DNA from: Streptomyces tendae
GTDB lineage: Bacteria > Actinomycetota > Actinomycetes > Streptomycetales > Streptomycetaceae
Length of the DNA: 64,000 nucleotides
Assembly (NCBI RefSeq): GCF_014650435.1
Contig: NZ_BMUY01000003.1
Location: forward strand, 1-64,000
Direction of reading: 5' to 3'
A program made the position numbers and the translations under genes. The notes below the pieces were generated by a model. That model worked only from the letters and a program-made list of their open reading frames with translations, was not told where the DNA came from and made no database searches. Below are positions 46,202-54,719 of the stretch, piece by piece (the stretch's first letter is position 1; the number at the start of each line of letters is the position of its first letter).

Positions 46202-47499
46202 CGCGTGCTCCCGGTGGCCGGGGCGAGGAGACCGGTCAGGCCGGCCGGTGCCTCGCCGCTCTGTCCGGGCAGGGCGAGCGCACCGGGGAGGGCCGTGGAA
46301 CCGTCCGCGGCGGGGGTGCCGTCCGCTGCCGGGGCGGCCCCGCCGCTGCCGGAGGGCAGGGAGCCCGGTCTGGCCGGGTCGGGCACCGCGCCGCCCTTCG
46401 GGGCGTTGGCCGAGCCGCGCACGTTCTTCCCGCTCGACGCCGGGGCGGTGCAGGCCGCGTCGGTGTTGAGGGCGGGGGCGGTGCCGAGGTCGAGGCCGTT
46501 GCGGTAGCGCGTGCCGCCGTAGCCGTCGGTGCAGGGCAGGGGGCTGAAGAAGGTGACGGCCAGGCCGAGGTTCAGCTTGCCCCCGTCGACGGCGCTGGCG
46601 CCCGCGGCGACGGCCGCCGGGTACTTCACCAGCAGCTCCTCGATGCCGCGCTGCCGGGTGACGGCTACCTCGGAGGTGGTGAGGAGGTTGGCGAGGACGA
46701 CGCCGAGGCTGGGGTCGAGGTCCCGCAGCAGGCCGCTGACCTGCGTGGCGGCCTCGGGGGTGACCGCGAGCAGGCGGCGCAGGTCGGCGTCGGAGCCCTT
46801 GAGGGCGGCGGCCAGGTCCTTCGCTCCGGTCGCGAAGCCCCGGATGGCCTGCGCCTCCTCGGCCTGGGTGCGCAGGACGGTCTCGCCGTCGTTGATGAGG
46901 AGGGTGGTGGACGGCAGGGCGCGGTCGGCCGCCTCGACGAAGTCGCTGCCGCTGTCGAGCAGCACCTGGAGGTCGTCGCCGTGACCTTCGAATGCCTTGC
47001 CGAACTCGTCGACCACGGTGCGCAGATCCTCCAGCGGGACCGAGCCGACGAGGTCGTCGACGCTGGTGAGGACGTCGGTGACGGGTGCGGGCACCTCGGT
47101 GTCGGTCTGTTCGATGCGGGTGCCGTCGGCGAGGTAGGGGGAGCCGTCGCTCTCCGGCCGCAGGTCGATGTACTGCTCGCCGACGGCGGACAGCCCGGCG
47201 ACCACGGCCTTGGTGTCGGCGGGGATGCGGGGCGCGGACTTCTTGATGCGCAGCTCGGCGACGACGCCCTCGGCGGTGAGGTCGATCGGTCCGACGCGGC
47301 CCACCGAGACGCCCCGGTAGGTGACGTCGGAGTGGGTGAACAGGCCGCCGGTGCGCGGGAGTCGGACGTCCACCGTGTAGTAGTCGGCGACGCCGACGTA
47401 GCGGCCGAGGTCGGCGTAGCGGATGCCGAGGTAGGAGAGGGCGAGGACGGCGATGAGGAGGAAGGCGAGGTTCTTCAACCGTACGGCCAGGGTGATCAC
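46198..47499 (-). CDS. mceF: Mce subunit F
   Basis: A 433-residue protein with an N-terminal membrane span (LAFLLIAVLALSYLGIRY, about residues 11-28), the Mce/MlaD beta-barrel domain at about 38-118 (GLFTHSDVTYRGVSVGRV, ELRIKKSAPRIPADTKAVV, GEQYIDLRP) and a long helical region with SVDDLVGSVPLEDLRTVVDEF, as in all Mce proteins. The C-terminal 90 residues are Gly/Ala/Pro-rich. Six such subunits form a hexameric tube that moves lipids across the envelope (known for mycobacterial Mce). ATGA overlap with the preceding mceE. Confidence 0.94.
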   Translation of the reverse strand: MITLAVRLKNLAFLLIAVLALSYLGIRYADLGRYVGVADYYTVDVRLPRTGGLFTHSDVTYRGVSVGRVGPIDLTAEGVVAELRIKKSAPRIPADTKAVVAGLSAVGEQYIDLRPESDGSPYLADGTRIEQTDTEVPAPVTDVLTSVDDLVGSVPLEDLRTVVDEFGKAFEGHGDDLQVLLDSGSDFVEAADRALPSTTLLINDGETVLRTQAEEAQAIRGFATGAKDLAAALKGSDADLRRLLAVTPEAATQVSGLLRDLDPSLGVVLANLLTTSEVAVTRQRGIEELLVKYPAAVAAGASAVDGGKLNLGLAVTFFSPLPCTDGYGGTRYRNGLDLGTAPALNTDAACTAPASSGKNVRGSANAPKGGAVPDPARPGSLPSGSGGAAPAADGTPAADGSTALPGALALPGQSGEAPAGLTGLLAPATGSTR

Positions 47500-48755
47500 C
47501 CGCGGTCACCTCCGGACGCCGGCCCGGCCCCTGACACGGAGGGCAGCGGCAGCGGCGAGGCGGAGCCCTGCTCTCCCGGGGACCCCTTCCGCGAGGTCGG
47601 CTTCTTCGCGGCCGGGTCCTTGGCGGCCGGCTTCTTCGCGGCCGGGTCCGATCCGCCGCCCTGCGCCGTCGCGGATGCGGTCGGCCCGGGCGTGCCCCCG
47701 TCCACCAGCGGCGGGATCACCTCGGTCCCGGGCACGGCGACCATGCTCAGGTACGCGTTGAGGTAGTCGCCCTTCACCCCGCGCAGCACCTCGTCGGTGA
47801 ACGGGTACGTCAGCAGCACCTGGAGCGAGTCGGGCAGGTCCGTGCCCGCGTCGGCGAGCGCCTTCAGCGTCGGCGCGACGGCCTTGAGGTCGGCGATCAT
47901 GTCGTCCTTGCTCGCGTTGATGGTGGAGACGGCGACGCCGGACAGCGTGTCCAGGGAGCGCAGCATGGTCAGCAGGGAGCCGCGCTGCTCCTCCAGCGTC
48001 TTCAGTCCGGGCGACAGGTCGGTGAGGACGGTGCCGACGTCGTCCTTGCGGGTGGCGAGGGTCGAGGAGAGCCGGTTGACGGCGTCGAGGGCGTCGGTGA
48101 TGTCTCCGCGGTGGTCGTCGAGGTCGCCGACCAGGGTGTTGACCCGCTTCAGCATGGAGCGGACCTCGGGTTCGCGGCCGCCGAGCGCGGCGTTGAGCTC
48201 CCGGGTGATGGTCTTGAGCTGGTTGACGCCGCCGCCGTTGAGGAGCAGCGACAGCGCGCCGAACACCTCCTCGACCTCGGTGTTGCGGCTGGTGCGGGCC
48301 AGCGGGATGACGCTGCCGTCGGTCAGCCGGCCGGTTCCGGTCTCCTTGGCGGGCGCGACGAGCTGGACGTACTTCTCGCCCAGCAGGCTGGACTGTTCGA
48401 GCCGTGCGGTGGCGTCGGCGGGCAGCCGCACATCGCCGTTGATCTCCATGGTGACGCGGGCCGACCAGTCGTCCTCGCCGAGTTCGATGCCGGTGATCCG
48501 GCCGACGGCGACGTCGTTGACCCGTACGGCGGCGTGCGGCACGAGGCTGAGCACGTCCTGGAGTTCCGCGGTGACGGTGTAGGGGTGGTCGCCGAGGTCG
48601 GCTCCGCCGGGCAGCGGCAGGTCCTCGATGCCGTCGAAGCCGCTCGGTACGACGGTGACCCCGCCGACGGTCAGGGCGAGGGCGAGCCCGAGGGCGGCCA
48701 GTCCCCCGGCGGTGAGGCCGGCCACCCGGCCTCTGGAGAGCGTCGCGCGCTTCAT
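47496..48755 (-). CDS. mceE: Mce subunit E, lacking the usual lipobox cysteine
   Basis: A 419-residue Mce protein: N-terminal span (about 11-33), Mce domain about 52-135 (YTVTAELQDVLSLVPHAAV, VGRITGIELGEDDWS, LLGEKYVQLV), then the long helical part (GALSLLLNGGGVNQLKTI, NTLVGDLDDHRGDITDALD). Mycobacterial MceE subunits are lipoproteins with SGC before the LPLPG motif; here the corresponding place reads VPSGFDGIEDLPLPGG, so the Cys is Phe and lipidation is not possible at that place. The C-terminus is Lys/Ala/Pro-rich. ATGA overlaps join it to both neighbours. Confidence 0.93.
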   Translation of the reverse strand: MKRATLSRGRVAGLTAGGLAALGLALALTVGGVTVVPSGFDGIEDLPLPGGADLGDHPYTVTAELQDVLSLVPHAAVRVNDVAVGRITGIELGEDDWSARVTMEINGDVRLPADATARLEQSSLLGEKYVQLVAPAKETGTGRLTDGSVIPLARTSRNTEVEEVFGALSLLLNGGGVNQLKTITRELNAALGGREPEVRSMLKRVNTLVGDLDDHRGDITDALDAVNRLSSTLATRKDDVGTVLTDLSPGLKTLEEQRGSLLTMLRSLDTLSGVAVSTINASKDDMIADLKAVAPTLKALADAGTDLPDSLQVLLTYPFTDEVLRGVKGDYLNAYLSMVAVPGTEVIPPLVDGGTPGPTASATAQGGGSDPAAKKPAAKDPAAKKPTSRKGSPGEQGSASPLPLPSVSGAGPASGGDRG

Positions 48756-49765
48756 CGCCCCTCCCCCTTCTCCGCCCCGGCCACGGGCAGCGGCAGCAGC
48801 GGGCCGCCCATGCTGATCTCGTTGAGGTTGCCGCGGCCGTCGAGGGTGCGGGTGTCGGGGTTGTAGGCGTTCACGACGTTGTCGGCGGCCAGCGGTGCCA
48901 CGTCCAGCGCCTCGGCCAGCGAGGCCCGTTGCTCGACCAGGGTCCGGGTGATGGGCAGGAGCCGGTCGACGTTGTCCTTCAGCTCGCCCCGGTTGTCCTC
49001 GATGAAGGTCTTGACCTGGCCGAGGGCCTTGCCGAGTTCCTCCAGGGCGCCGGTGAGGTCGTCCTTGTTGTCGGCGAAGAAGCCGACGACCTCGTCCAGG
49101 CGTTCCTGGGCGGTGCGCACGTCGGTGTCCTTGTTCTTGAGCATGGTGGTGAAGGTCTGGAGGCCGGCGAGCGTCTTGAACAGGTCGCCGCTGCTGCCGT
49201 CGAGGGTCTTGGCGGCCTTGCCGAACTGCTCGACGCTGTCGCCGATGGCCTCGCCGTTGCCGTCGAGGTTGTCGGCGCCGGTCCTCAGCAGCTCGGACAG
49301 GGCACCGTCGGCGTTGGCGCCGTCCGGGCCGAGGGCGTCGCCGAGTTCGGTGATCGAGGCGTAGATCTGGTCGATCTCGACGGGGACGTGGTTGCGGGCG
49401 GCGGGCAGGACGGCGCCGTCGGCGAGGGCGGGGCCCTTGCGGTAGGCGGGGGTGAGCTGCACATAGCGGTCGGCGACGACGCTCGGCGCGACGACGACGG
49501 CCCGCGCGTCCTCGGGGACCTTGATCCCCGCGTCCAGGCGGAGGCCGACGCGGACCCTGGTGCCCTCGGGGTCCACCGACTCCACCTCGCCGACCCGTAC
49601 CCCGAGGATGCGCAGGTCGGACCCGGCGTAGACACCGATGGCGCGGTCGAAGTAGGCGGTGACCCGGGTGCCGTCGGGTGCCAGGACCCGGGCGGCGGCC
49701 AGGCCGCCGGCGGCGAGGACCACGAGGGCGAGCACCCCGGTGAGGAACTTTCGGCGTCGGGTCAT
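48752..49765 (-). CDS. mceD: Mce subunit D
   Basis: A 337-residue Mce protein with an N-terminal span (FLTGVLALVVLAAGGLAAA, about 7-25), Mce domain about 32-112 (VTAYFDRAIGVYAGSDLRI, LGVRVGEVESVDPEGTRV, VADRYVQLTPAY) and helical segments (LSELLRTGADNLDGNGEAIG, VVGFFADNKDDLTGALEEL). It ends NEISMGGPLLPLP, a motif typical of MceD. A GTG one codon upstream would overlap the mceC stop by 4 nt, matching the other junctions, and is an alternative start. Confidence 0.93.
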   Translation of the reverse strand: MTRRRKFLTGVLALVVLAAGGLAAARVLAPDGTRVTAYFDRAIGVYAGSDLRILGVRVGEVESVDPEGTRVRVGLRLDAGIKVPEDARAVVVAPSVVADRYVQLTPAYRKGPALADGAVLPAARNHVPVEIDQIYASITELGDALGPDGANADGALSELLRTGADNLDGNGEAIGDSVEQFGKAAKTLDGSSGDLFKTLAGLQTFTTMLKNKDTDVRTAQERLDEVVGFFADNKDDLTGALEELGKALGQVKTFIEDNRGELKDNVDRLLPITRTLVEQRASLAEALDVAPLAADNVVNAYNPDTRTLDGRGNLNEISMGGPLLPLPVAGAEKGEGR

Positions 49766-50817
49766 CACGCACCGCTCCCCTGGGCCGCCGCCGGCTGTTT
49801 CGGCGGCAGGCATCCGGTCTCGGGCTGGGAGGTCTCGGGCAGGTAGTCGCGGGGTACGACGCCGCACAGGTAGCTGTCGAACCAGCGGCCGTTGCCCAGG
49901 GTGTTGCCGACCAGGCGGTAGTAGGGGCCGACCAGGGCGAGGGTCTCGCCGAGCTGGGTGTTGTTCTTCTCCAGGACGGTGGTGACGCGGCCGAGTGCCT
50001 TGAGGGTGGGGCCGAGCTGCTTCTCGTTGTCCTTGACGAGGCCGCCGAGTTCGGTGCCGAGGTCCTGGCTGCCCTTGAGCAGGGCGCTGATGGCGGTGCG
50101 GCGGTCGCGGAGTTCGCCGAGCAGCGGGCCGCCGTCCTCGATGAGGGTCTCGAAGCTGGACTTGTTGTTCTCCAGCGTCTTGGTGAACTGCGCGCTTCCC
50201 TTGAGGAGTTCGGAGAGCTTCGCGTCGCGCTTCGAGATCGACTTCGACAGGTCGGACAGGCCGGTCGCCGCCTTGCGCACGTGCGGCGGGGAGTCCTTGA
50301 AGGTGTCGGAGATGGTCTCGAAGCTCTCCGCGAGTTTCCCGGTGTCGATGTCGTCGACGGTGCCGCTGAGGTCCTGGAACGCCTGCGTCACGTCGTAGGG
50401 GGAGGTGGTGCGGGTGAGCGGGATGCGGCTGCCGGGGTCCTGGCGGCCGGAGCCGAGCGGGTCGAGCGCCAGGTACTTGTCGCCGAGGACGGTCTTGATG
50501 GCGATGGCGGCGGTGGTGCGGTCGCCGAGCCAGGCGTCCTCGACCTCGAAGGTGACCTTCACCTTGGCGCCGTCGAGCGCGACGCCGGTGACCCGGCCGA
50601 CCTTGACGCCCGCGATGCGCACCTCGTCGCCCTCGTCCAGGCCCGCCGCCTCGGAGAAGTCGGCGCTGTAGGTGGTGCCGCCGCCGAACGGCAGCCGGTC
50701 GACGTTGTAGGCGAGGAGGGCGATCAGGGTGAGGACGAGCAGCCCGGCGACGCCGACGGCGACGGGGTTGCGCTCCTTGACCGGCTTGATGCGAGGGCGG
50801 GGGCGGGGGCGCTTCAT
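49765..50817 (-). CDS. mceC: Mce subunit C
   Basis: A 350-residue Mce protein. A basic leader (MKRPRPRPRIKPVKERNP) precedes the span (about 18-37); the Mce domain follows at about 45-125 (GTTYSADFSEAAGLDEGDEV, RIAGVKVGRVTGVALDGAKV, LGDKYLALDP), then coiled helices (GTVDDIDTGKLAESFETISD, SISKRDAKLSELLKGS). The end WFDSYLCGVVPRDYLPE resembles other MceC proteins. Translationally coupled on both sides. Confidence 0.93.
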   Translation of the reverse strand: MKRPRPRPRIKPVKERNPVAVGVAGLLVLTLIALLAYNVDRLPFGGGTTYSADFSEAAGLDEGDEVRIAGVKVGRVTGVALDGAKVKVTFEVEDAWLGDRTTAAIAIKTVLGDKYLALDPLGSGRQDPGSRIPLTRTTSPYDVTQAFQDLSGTVDDIDTGKLAESFETISDTFKDSPPHVRKAATGLSDLSKSISKRDAKLSELLKGSAQFTKTLENNKSSFETLIEDGGPLLGELRDRRTAISALLKGSQDLGTELGGLVKDNEKQLGPTLKALGRVTTVLEKNNTQLGETLALVGPYYRLVGNTLGNGRWFDSYLCGVVPRDYLPETSQPETGCLPPKQPAAAQGSGA

Positions 50818-51878
50818 CCGCGGCACCTCGATTCGGTGATCGCGATGCCGGTCGGCGGCTTCGAGCCGTCGGAGGTGGTCACTCCGCTCACGCGCGCCTC
50901 GCAGAGGTAGAGGTTGAACCACGATCCGTAGGAGGACAGCCGGGTCAGGGCGGTCATCTTGGCGGGGGTCTTCGCCAGGAAGTCCTCGATCTGCGGGGTG
51001 TGCTCGCCGAGGTTGGTGGAGAGCCGGCCCAGTTCGCGGATGTCCTTCTTGAGGGGGGCGCGTCCGTCCTCCAGGAGCCCCGCGGTGACGGTGGTCAGGT
51101 CGCCCATGGCGGCGACGGCCTCGCCGAGGGGTTTGCGGTCCTGGTTGAAGCCGCTGACGAGCTTCTGGAGGGTGACGACGAGGTCGTCGAAGCTGTCCTC
51201 GCGGTCGTTGAGGGTGTCCAGGACGGTGGTGAGGTTCTCGACGACCTGGCCGATCACCTTGTCCTTGGCGGCGACCGTCGTACCGAGCGAGCCGATGTGG
51301 CGGATCAGGCTGTCGACGGTGGCGCCCTCGCCCTGGAGCACCTGCACGATCGATCCGGCCAGCTCGTTGACGTCCTTCGGGGAGAGTCCCTCGAACAGCG
51401 GCTTGAAGCCGTTGAAGAGCAGGGTCAGGTCGAGCGCGGGCGTGGTGCGGTCCAGCGGCACGGTGCCGCCCTCCGGGAGGGTGCCGGTGAGGTCCCCGCT
51501 GCCGCGGCCGAGGGAGACGTAGCGCTGGCCGACCATGTTGAGGTACTTCACGGCGGCGGTGGTCGAGCGGGGCAGCGTGCGGTCGTCGCGGACGGTGAAG
51601 GTGACCTGGGCGGTGCGCCGGTCGACGACGCGTACGTCGGTCACCTCGCCGACCGTCACCCCGGAGATCCGCACGCTGTCGCCGTCGACGAGCCCGGTGA
51701 CGTCGCTGAACAGGGCCTTGTAGGTGCCGGCGCCGCCGTCGGAGTCGACACTGGTGCCGGCGACGCTCAGGCCGAGCACGGTGGTGGCGAGGGCGGTGAC
51801 CACCACGAAGACGAGGGACTTGACCAGCGGTCCGGTCAGCGGACGGCGCCGGGTGTGCGCGTGGTCGGCGCCGGTCAT
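50814..51878 (-). CDS. mceB: Mce subunit B
   Basis: A 354-residue Mce protein with an N-terminal span (VKSLVFVVVTALATTVLGLS, about 19-38), Mce domain about 48-125 (YKALFSDVTGLVDGDSVRIS, GVTVGEVTDVRVVDRR, MVGQRYVSLGRG), the FNGFKPLFEGLSPKDVNELA segment typical of MceB, and a C-terminal YGSWFNLYLCEARVSG. 4-nt overlaps with mceA and mceC. Confidence 0.94.
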   Translation of the reverse strand: MTGADHAHTRRRPLTGPLVKSLVFVVVTALATTVLGLSVAGTSVDSDGGAGTYKALFSDVTGLVDGDSVRISGVTVGEVTDVRVVDRRTAQVTFTVRDDRTLPRSTTAAVKYLNMVGQRYVSLGRGSGDLTGTLPEGGTVPLDRTTPALDLTLLFNGFKPLFEGLSPKDVNELAGSIVQVLQGEGATVDSLIRHIGSLGTTVAAKDKVIGQVVENLTTVLDTLNDREDSFDDLVVTLQKLVSGFNQDRKPLGEAVAAMGDLTTVTAGLLEDGRAPLKKDIRELGRLSTNLGEHTPQIEDFLAKTPAKMTALTRLSSYGSWFNLYLCEARVSGVTTSDGSKPPTGIAITESRCRG

Positions 51879-53140
51879 CCGAGGGTCACCTCCGTACCGC
51901 GGTAGACGGGGCCGACCAGCAGGCTGCTCCAGTCGGGCAGGTCGCCGGGGCTCTTCCCGGCGGCGGGAGCGAGGAGTTCGTTGACGAGGTCGTTCTCCTG
52001 CGGGGAGTTGGCGGGCCCGAGGTCCTGCTCGGCCGCGGGGGTGGCGGCCTGTGCGGTGGCCCGGGGCAGGCTGCCGAGGTAGGGCACGGAGGGGCAGCGG
52101 GGGCCGCCGCCGGAGTCGTACACCGGGGTGTCGCGACCGGGGCGGTAGGCGCCGCGCGAGGCTACGGCGGTGACGTCGACGTGGATGCCGGGCCGGTCGG
52201 TGCCCTTGCCTAGCGCCTTGTCCATGGCCGGCACGAAGTCGGCGAGGGTGCGCAGGGTGCAGGGGAAGGCCGGGGAGTACTCGGCGAGCAGTTCCAGGGT
52301 GGGGCGGCTGGTGTCGCCGAGCCGGATGATGTTGTCCTTGTTCTTGCGCAGGAAGGCCGTGACGTCCTCGGCCGTCCGGGTCGTGGCGCCGAGGGTGGCG
52401 GCGAGTTCCGCGTCCTCCTCCGCGAGGGTGCCGCTGGTGGTGGTGAAGTCGGTGAGCGCCGTGACGATGTCGGGCGCCGCGTCCGCGTAGACATGGCTGA
52501 CCTTCACGAGTTCCTTGAGGTCGCGGTTGAGGGCGGGCAGGTTGGGGTTGAACTCGGCCAGGTGCTCGTCCAGCAGGGTGAGCGTGTCGCCGAGCCGCTC
52601 CCCGCGCCCTTCGAGGGCCTGCGAGACGGCGGACAGGGTCGCGGAGAGCTTCTGCGGCTGGACGGCGGTGAGCATCGGCAGCACGTCGTCGAGCACCTGC
52701 TGGAGTTCGATGGCGTTCGCGGACCGGTCCTGGGGGACGACGGCCCCGGCGGCCAGCGGTTCGGGCGAGGGGTCCGCGGGCGGCACGAGGGCCACGAACC
52801 GCTCGCCGAACAGGGTGGTGGGCAGCATCTGCGCGCGGACGTCGGAGGGTACGTCGTCCAGTGCGCCGGGCTTCATGGCGAGGGTGAGCCGGGCGCCGTC
52901 GCCGGTGGCGTCGATGGCGCGGACCTCGCCGACGACCACGCCGCGCAGCTTGACCTCGGCGCCGGGGTGCATCTGGTTGCCGGCGCTGCCGGTCTCGACG
53001 ACCACCGGGTCGGAGTCGGTGAACTCCTTGTCGTAGACGGCGACGGCCAGCCAGATCAGCAGGGCGGGTACCAGCACGAACACCACCCCGGCGAGCCGGC
53101 GGCGCAGTGCGTGTCCTCGGGGTCCCAGGCGTGCGCTCAT
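51875..53140 (-). CDS. mceA: Mce subunit A
   Basis: A 421-residue Mce protein, first of the six. Membrane span about 15-34 (LAGVVFVLVPALLIWLAVAV), Mce domain about 42-125 (VVVETGSAGNQMHPGAEVKL, RGVVVGEVRAIDATGDGARL, LFGERFVALVPP), helical region (LLDEHLAEFNPNLPALNRDL, FLRKNKDNIIRLGDTSRPTL) and a proline-poor C-terminal domain with CPSVPYLG. It starts 1 bp after the stop of the second permease gene. Confidence 0.94.
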   Translation of the reverse strand: MSARLGPRGHALRRRLAGVVFVLVPALLIWLAVAVYDKEFTDSDPVVVETGSAGNQMHPGAEVKLRGVVVGEVRAIDATGDGARLTLAMKPGALDDVPSDVRAQMLPTTLFGERFVALVPPADPSPEPLAAGAVVPQDRSANAIELQQVLDDVLPMLTAVQPQKLSATLSAVSQALEGRGERLGDTLTLLDEHLAEFNPNLPALNRDLKELVKVSHVYADAAPDIVTALTDFTTTSGTLAEEDAELAATLGATTRTAEDVTAFLRKNKDNIIRLGDTSRPTLELLAEYSPAFPCTLRTLADFVPAMDKALGKGTDRPGIHVDVTAVASRGAYRPGRDTPVYDSGGGPRCPSVPYLGSLPRATAQAATPAAEQDLGPANSPQENDLVNELLAPAAGKSPGDLPDWSSLLVGPVYRGTEVTLG

Positions 53141-53141
53141 C

Positions 53142-53948
53142 TCACCCCGCCACCTTCACGGTCGTGGTCGCGCCCCACAGGGCCAGCGACAGGAAGAAGT
53201 CGGTGACGCTGATCAGCACGATGGCGTTGCGCACGGAGCGGCCGACGGCGACGCCGACACCCGCGGGGCCGCCGGAGGCGCGGTAGCCGTAGTAGCAGTG
53301 GGCGACGATCACCATCACGCTGAAGATCAGCACCTTCAGGACGGAGAGCAGCACGTCCGTCGGGGACAGGAAGAGGTTGAAGTAGTGGTCGTACGTCCCC
53401 CGGGACTGGCCGTTGAACAGGACGGTCACGTAGCGGGAGGCGAGGAAGGAGGAGAGCAGCCCGATGGCGTAGAGCGGGATGATGGCGACGACGCCGGCGA
53501 TGATGCGGGTGGTGACGAGGTACGGCATGGAGCGGATGCCCATGCCCTCCAGGGCGTCGACCTCCTCGTTGATGCGCATGGCGCCGAGCTGGGCGGTGAA
53601 GCCGGCCCCGACGGTGGCGGAGAGGGCGAGTCCGGCGACCAGGGGGGCGATCTCGCGGGTGTTGAAGTAGGCGGAGACGAATCCGGTGAACGCGGCGGTG
53701 CCGATCTGGTCGAGGGCCGCGTAGCCCTGGAGTCCGACGACGGTCCCGGTGAAGAGCGTCATCGCGATCATCACGCCGATGGTGCCGCCGATGACGCCGA
53801 GGCCGCCGGAGCCGAAGGCCACCTCGGCAAGGAGGCGCTGCACCTCCTTGAGGTAGCGGCGCAGGGTCCGCGGGATCCACAGCAGGGCCCGGACGTAGAA
53901 GAGGAGTTGGTCGCCGGAGCGGTCGAGCCAGACGAGCGGGGAGGCCAT
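53142..53948 (-). CDS. YrbE/MlaE-family permease B of the Mce importer
   Basis: A 268-residue integral membrane protein with five to six spans. Family segments: GGLGVIGGTIGVMIAMTLFT, VGLQGYAALDQIGTAAFTGF, GAGFTAQLGAMRINEEVDAL and EGMGIRSMPYLVTTRIIAG. The E-E-V-D-A-L-E region is the coupling helix that touches the ATPase. With permease A it forms the inner-membrane channel under the Mce tube. A 6-bp gap separates it from permease A. Confidence 0.96.
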   Translation of the reverse strand: MASPLVWLDRSGDQLLFYVRALLWIPRTLRRYLKEVQRLLAEVAFGSGGLGVIGGTIGVMIAMTLFTGTVVGLQGYAALDQIGTAAFTGFVSAYFNTREIAPLVAGLALSATVGAGFTAQLGAMRINEEVDALEGMGIRSMPYLVTTRIIAGVVAIIPLYAIGLLSSFLASRYVTVLFNGQSRGTYDHYFNLFLSPTDVLLSVLKVLIFSVMVIVAHCYYGYRASGGPAGVGVAVGRSVRNAIVLISVTDFFLSLALWGATTTVKVAG

Positions 53949-53954
53949 CGGACC

Positions 53955-54719
53955 TCAGCCTCCCTTCGGCGGGACGATCTGGAGGTAGACGGCCGTCATC
54001 ACCATGTTGACGAAGAAGAGCAGCAGGAACGTGATGACGACGGACTGGTTGACGGCGTCGCCGACGCCCTTGGGGCCGCCGCGCGGGTTGAGGCCCCGGT
54101 AGGCGGCGACGATGCCCGCGATGAACCCGAAGACCAGCGCCTTGAGTTCGCTGACGTAGAGGTCGGGCAGCTGGGCGAGGGCGGAGAAGCTGGAGAGATA
54201 GGCGCCGGGGGTGCCACCCTGCATGATGACGTTGAAGAAGTAGCCACCGAGGATGCCGACGACCGAGACCAGGCCGTTGAGCAGGACCGCGACGCCCATG
54301 GCGGCCAGCACCCGGGGCACGACCAGGCGCTGCACCGGCGAGACGCCCATGACCTCCATGGCGTCGAGTTCCTCGCGGATCTTGCGGGAGCCGAGGTCGG
54401 CGCAGATCGCCGAGCCGCCGGCGCCCGCGATGAGCAGCGCGACGATGAGCGGGCTGGCCTGCTGGACGACGGCGAGGACGCTGGCGCCGCCGGTGAAGGA
54501 CTGGGCGCCGAGCTGCTCGGTCAGGGAGCCGACCTGGAGGGCGATGACGGCGCCGAAGGGGATCGAGACCAGGGCGGCGGGCAGGATGGTGACGCTGGCG
54601 ACGAACCAGAACTGCTCGACGAACTCGCGGAACTGGAAGGGTCTTCGGAAGACGGCCCGGACCACTTCCGCGGCGAGCGCGAAGAGCCGCCCGGTCTGCC
54701 GCAGGGCGCCGGTGATCAC
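53955..54719 (-). CDS. YrbE/MlaE-family permease A of the Mce importer
   Basis: A 254-residue membrane protein. Family segments: FVASVTILPAALVSIPFGAV, IALQVGSLTEQLGAQSFTG, GAGGSAICADLGSRKIREEL and DAMEVMGVSPVQRLVVPRVL (coupling helix). Its ATG lies inside the ATPase stop (54716-54719). It pairs with the next gene as the YrbE A/B heterodimer known from mycobacterial mce operons. Confidence 0.96.
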   Translation of the reverse strand: MITGALRQTGRLFALAAEVVRAVFRRPFQFREFVEQFWFVASVTILPAALVSIPFGAVIALQVGSLTEQLGAQSFTGGASVLAVVQQASPLIVALLIAGAGGSAICADLGSRKIREELDAMEVMGVSPVQRLVVPRVLAAMGVAVLLNGLVSVVGILGGYFFNVIMQGGTPGAYLSSFSALAQLPDLYVSELKALVFGFIAGIVAAYRGLNPRGGPKGVGDAVNQSVVITFLLLFFVNMVMTAVYLQIVPPKGG

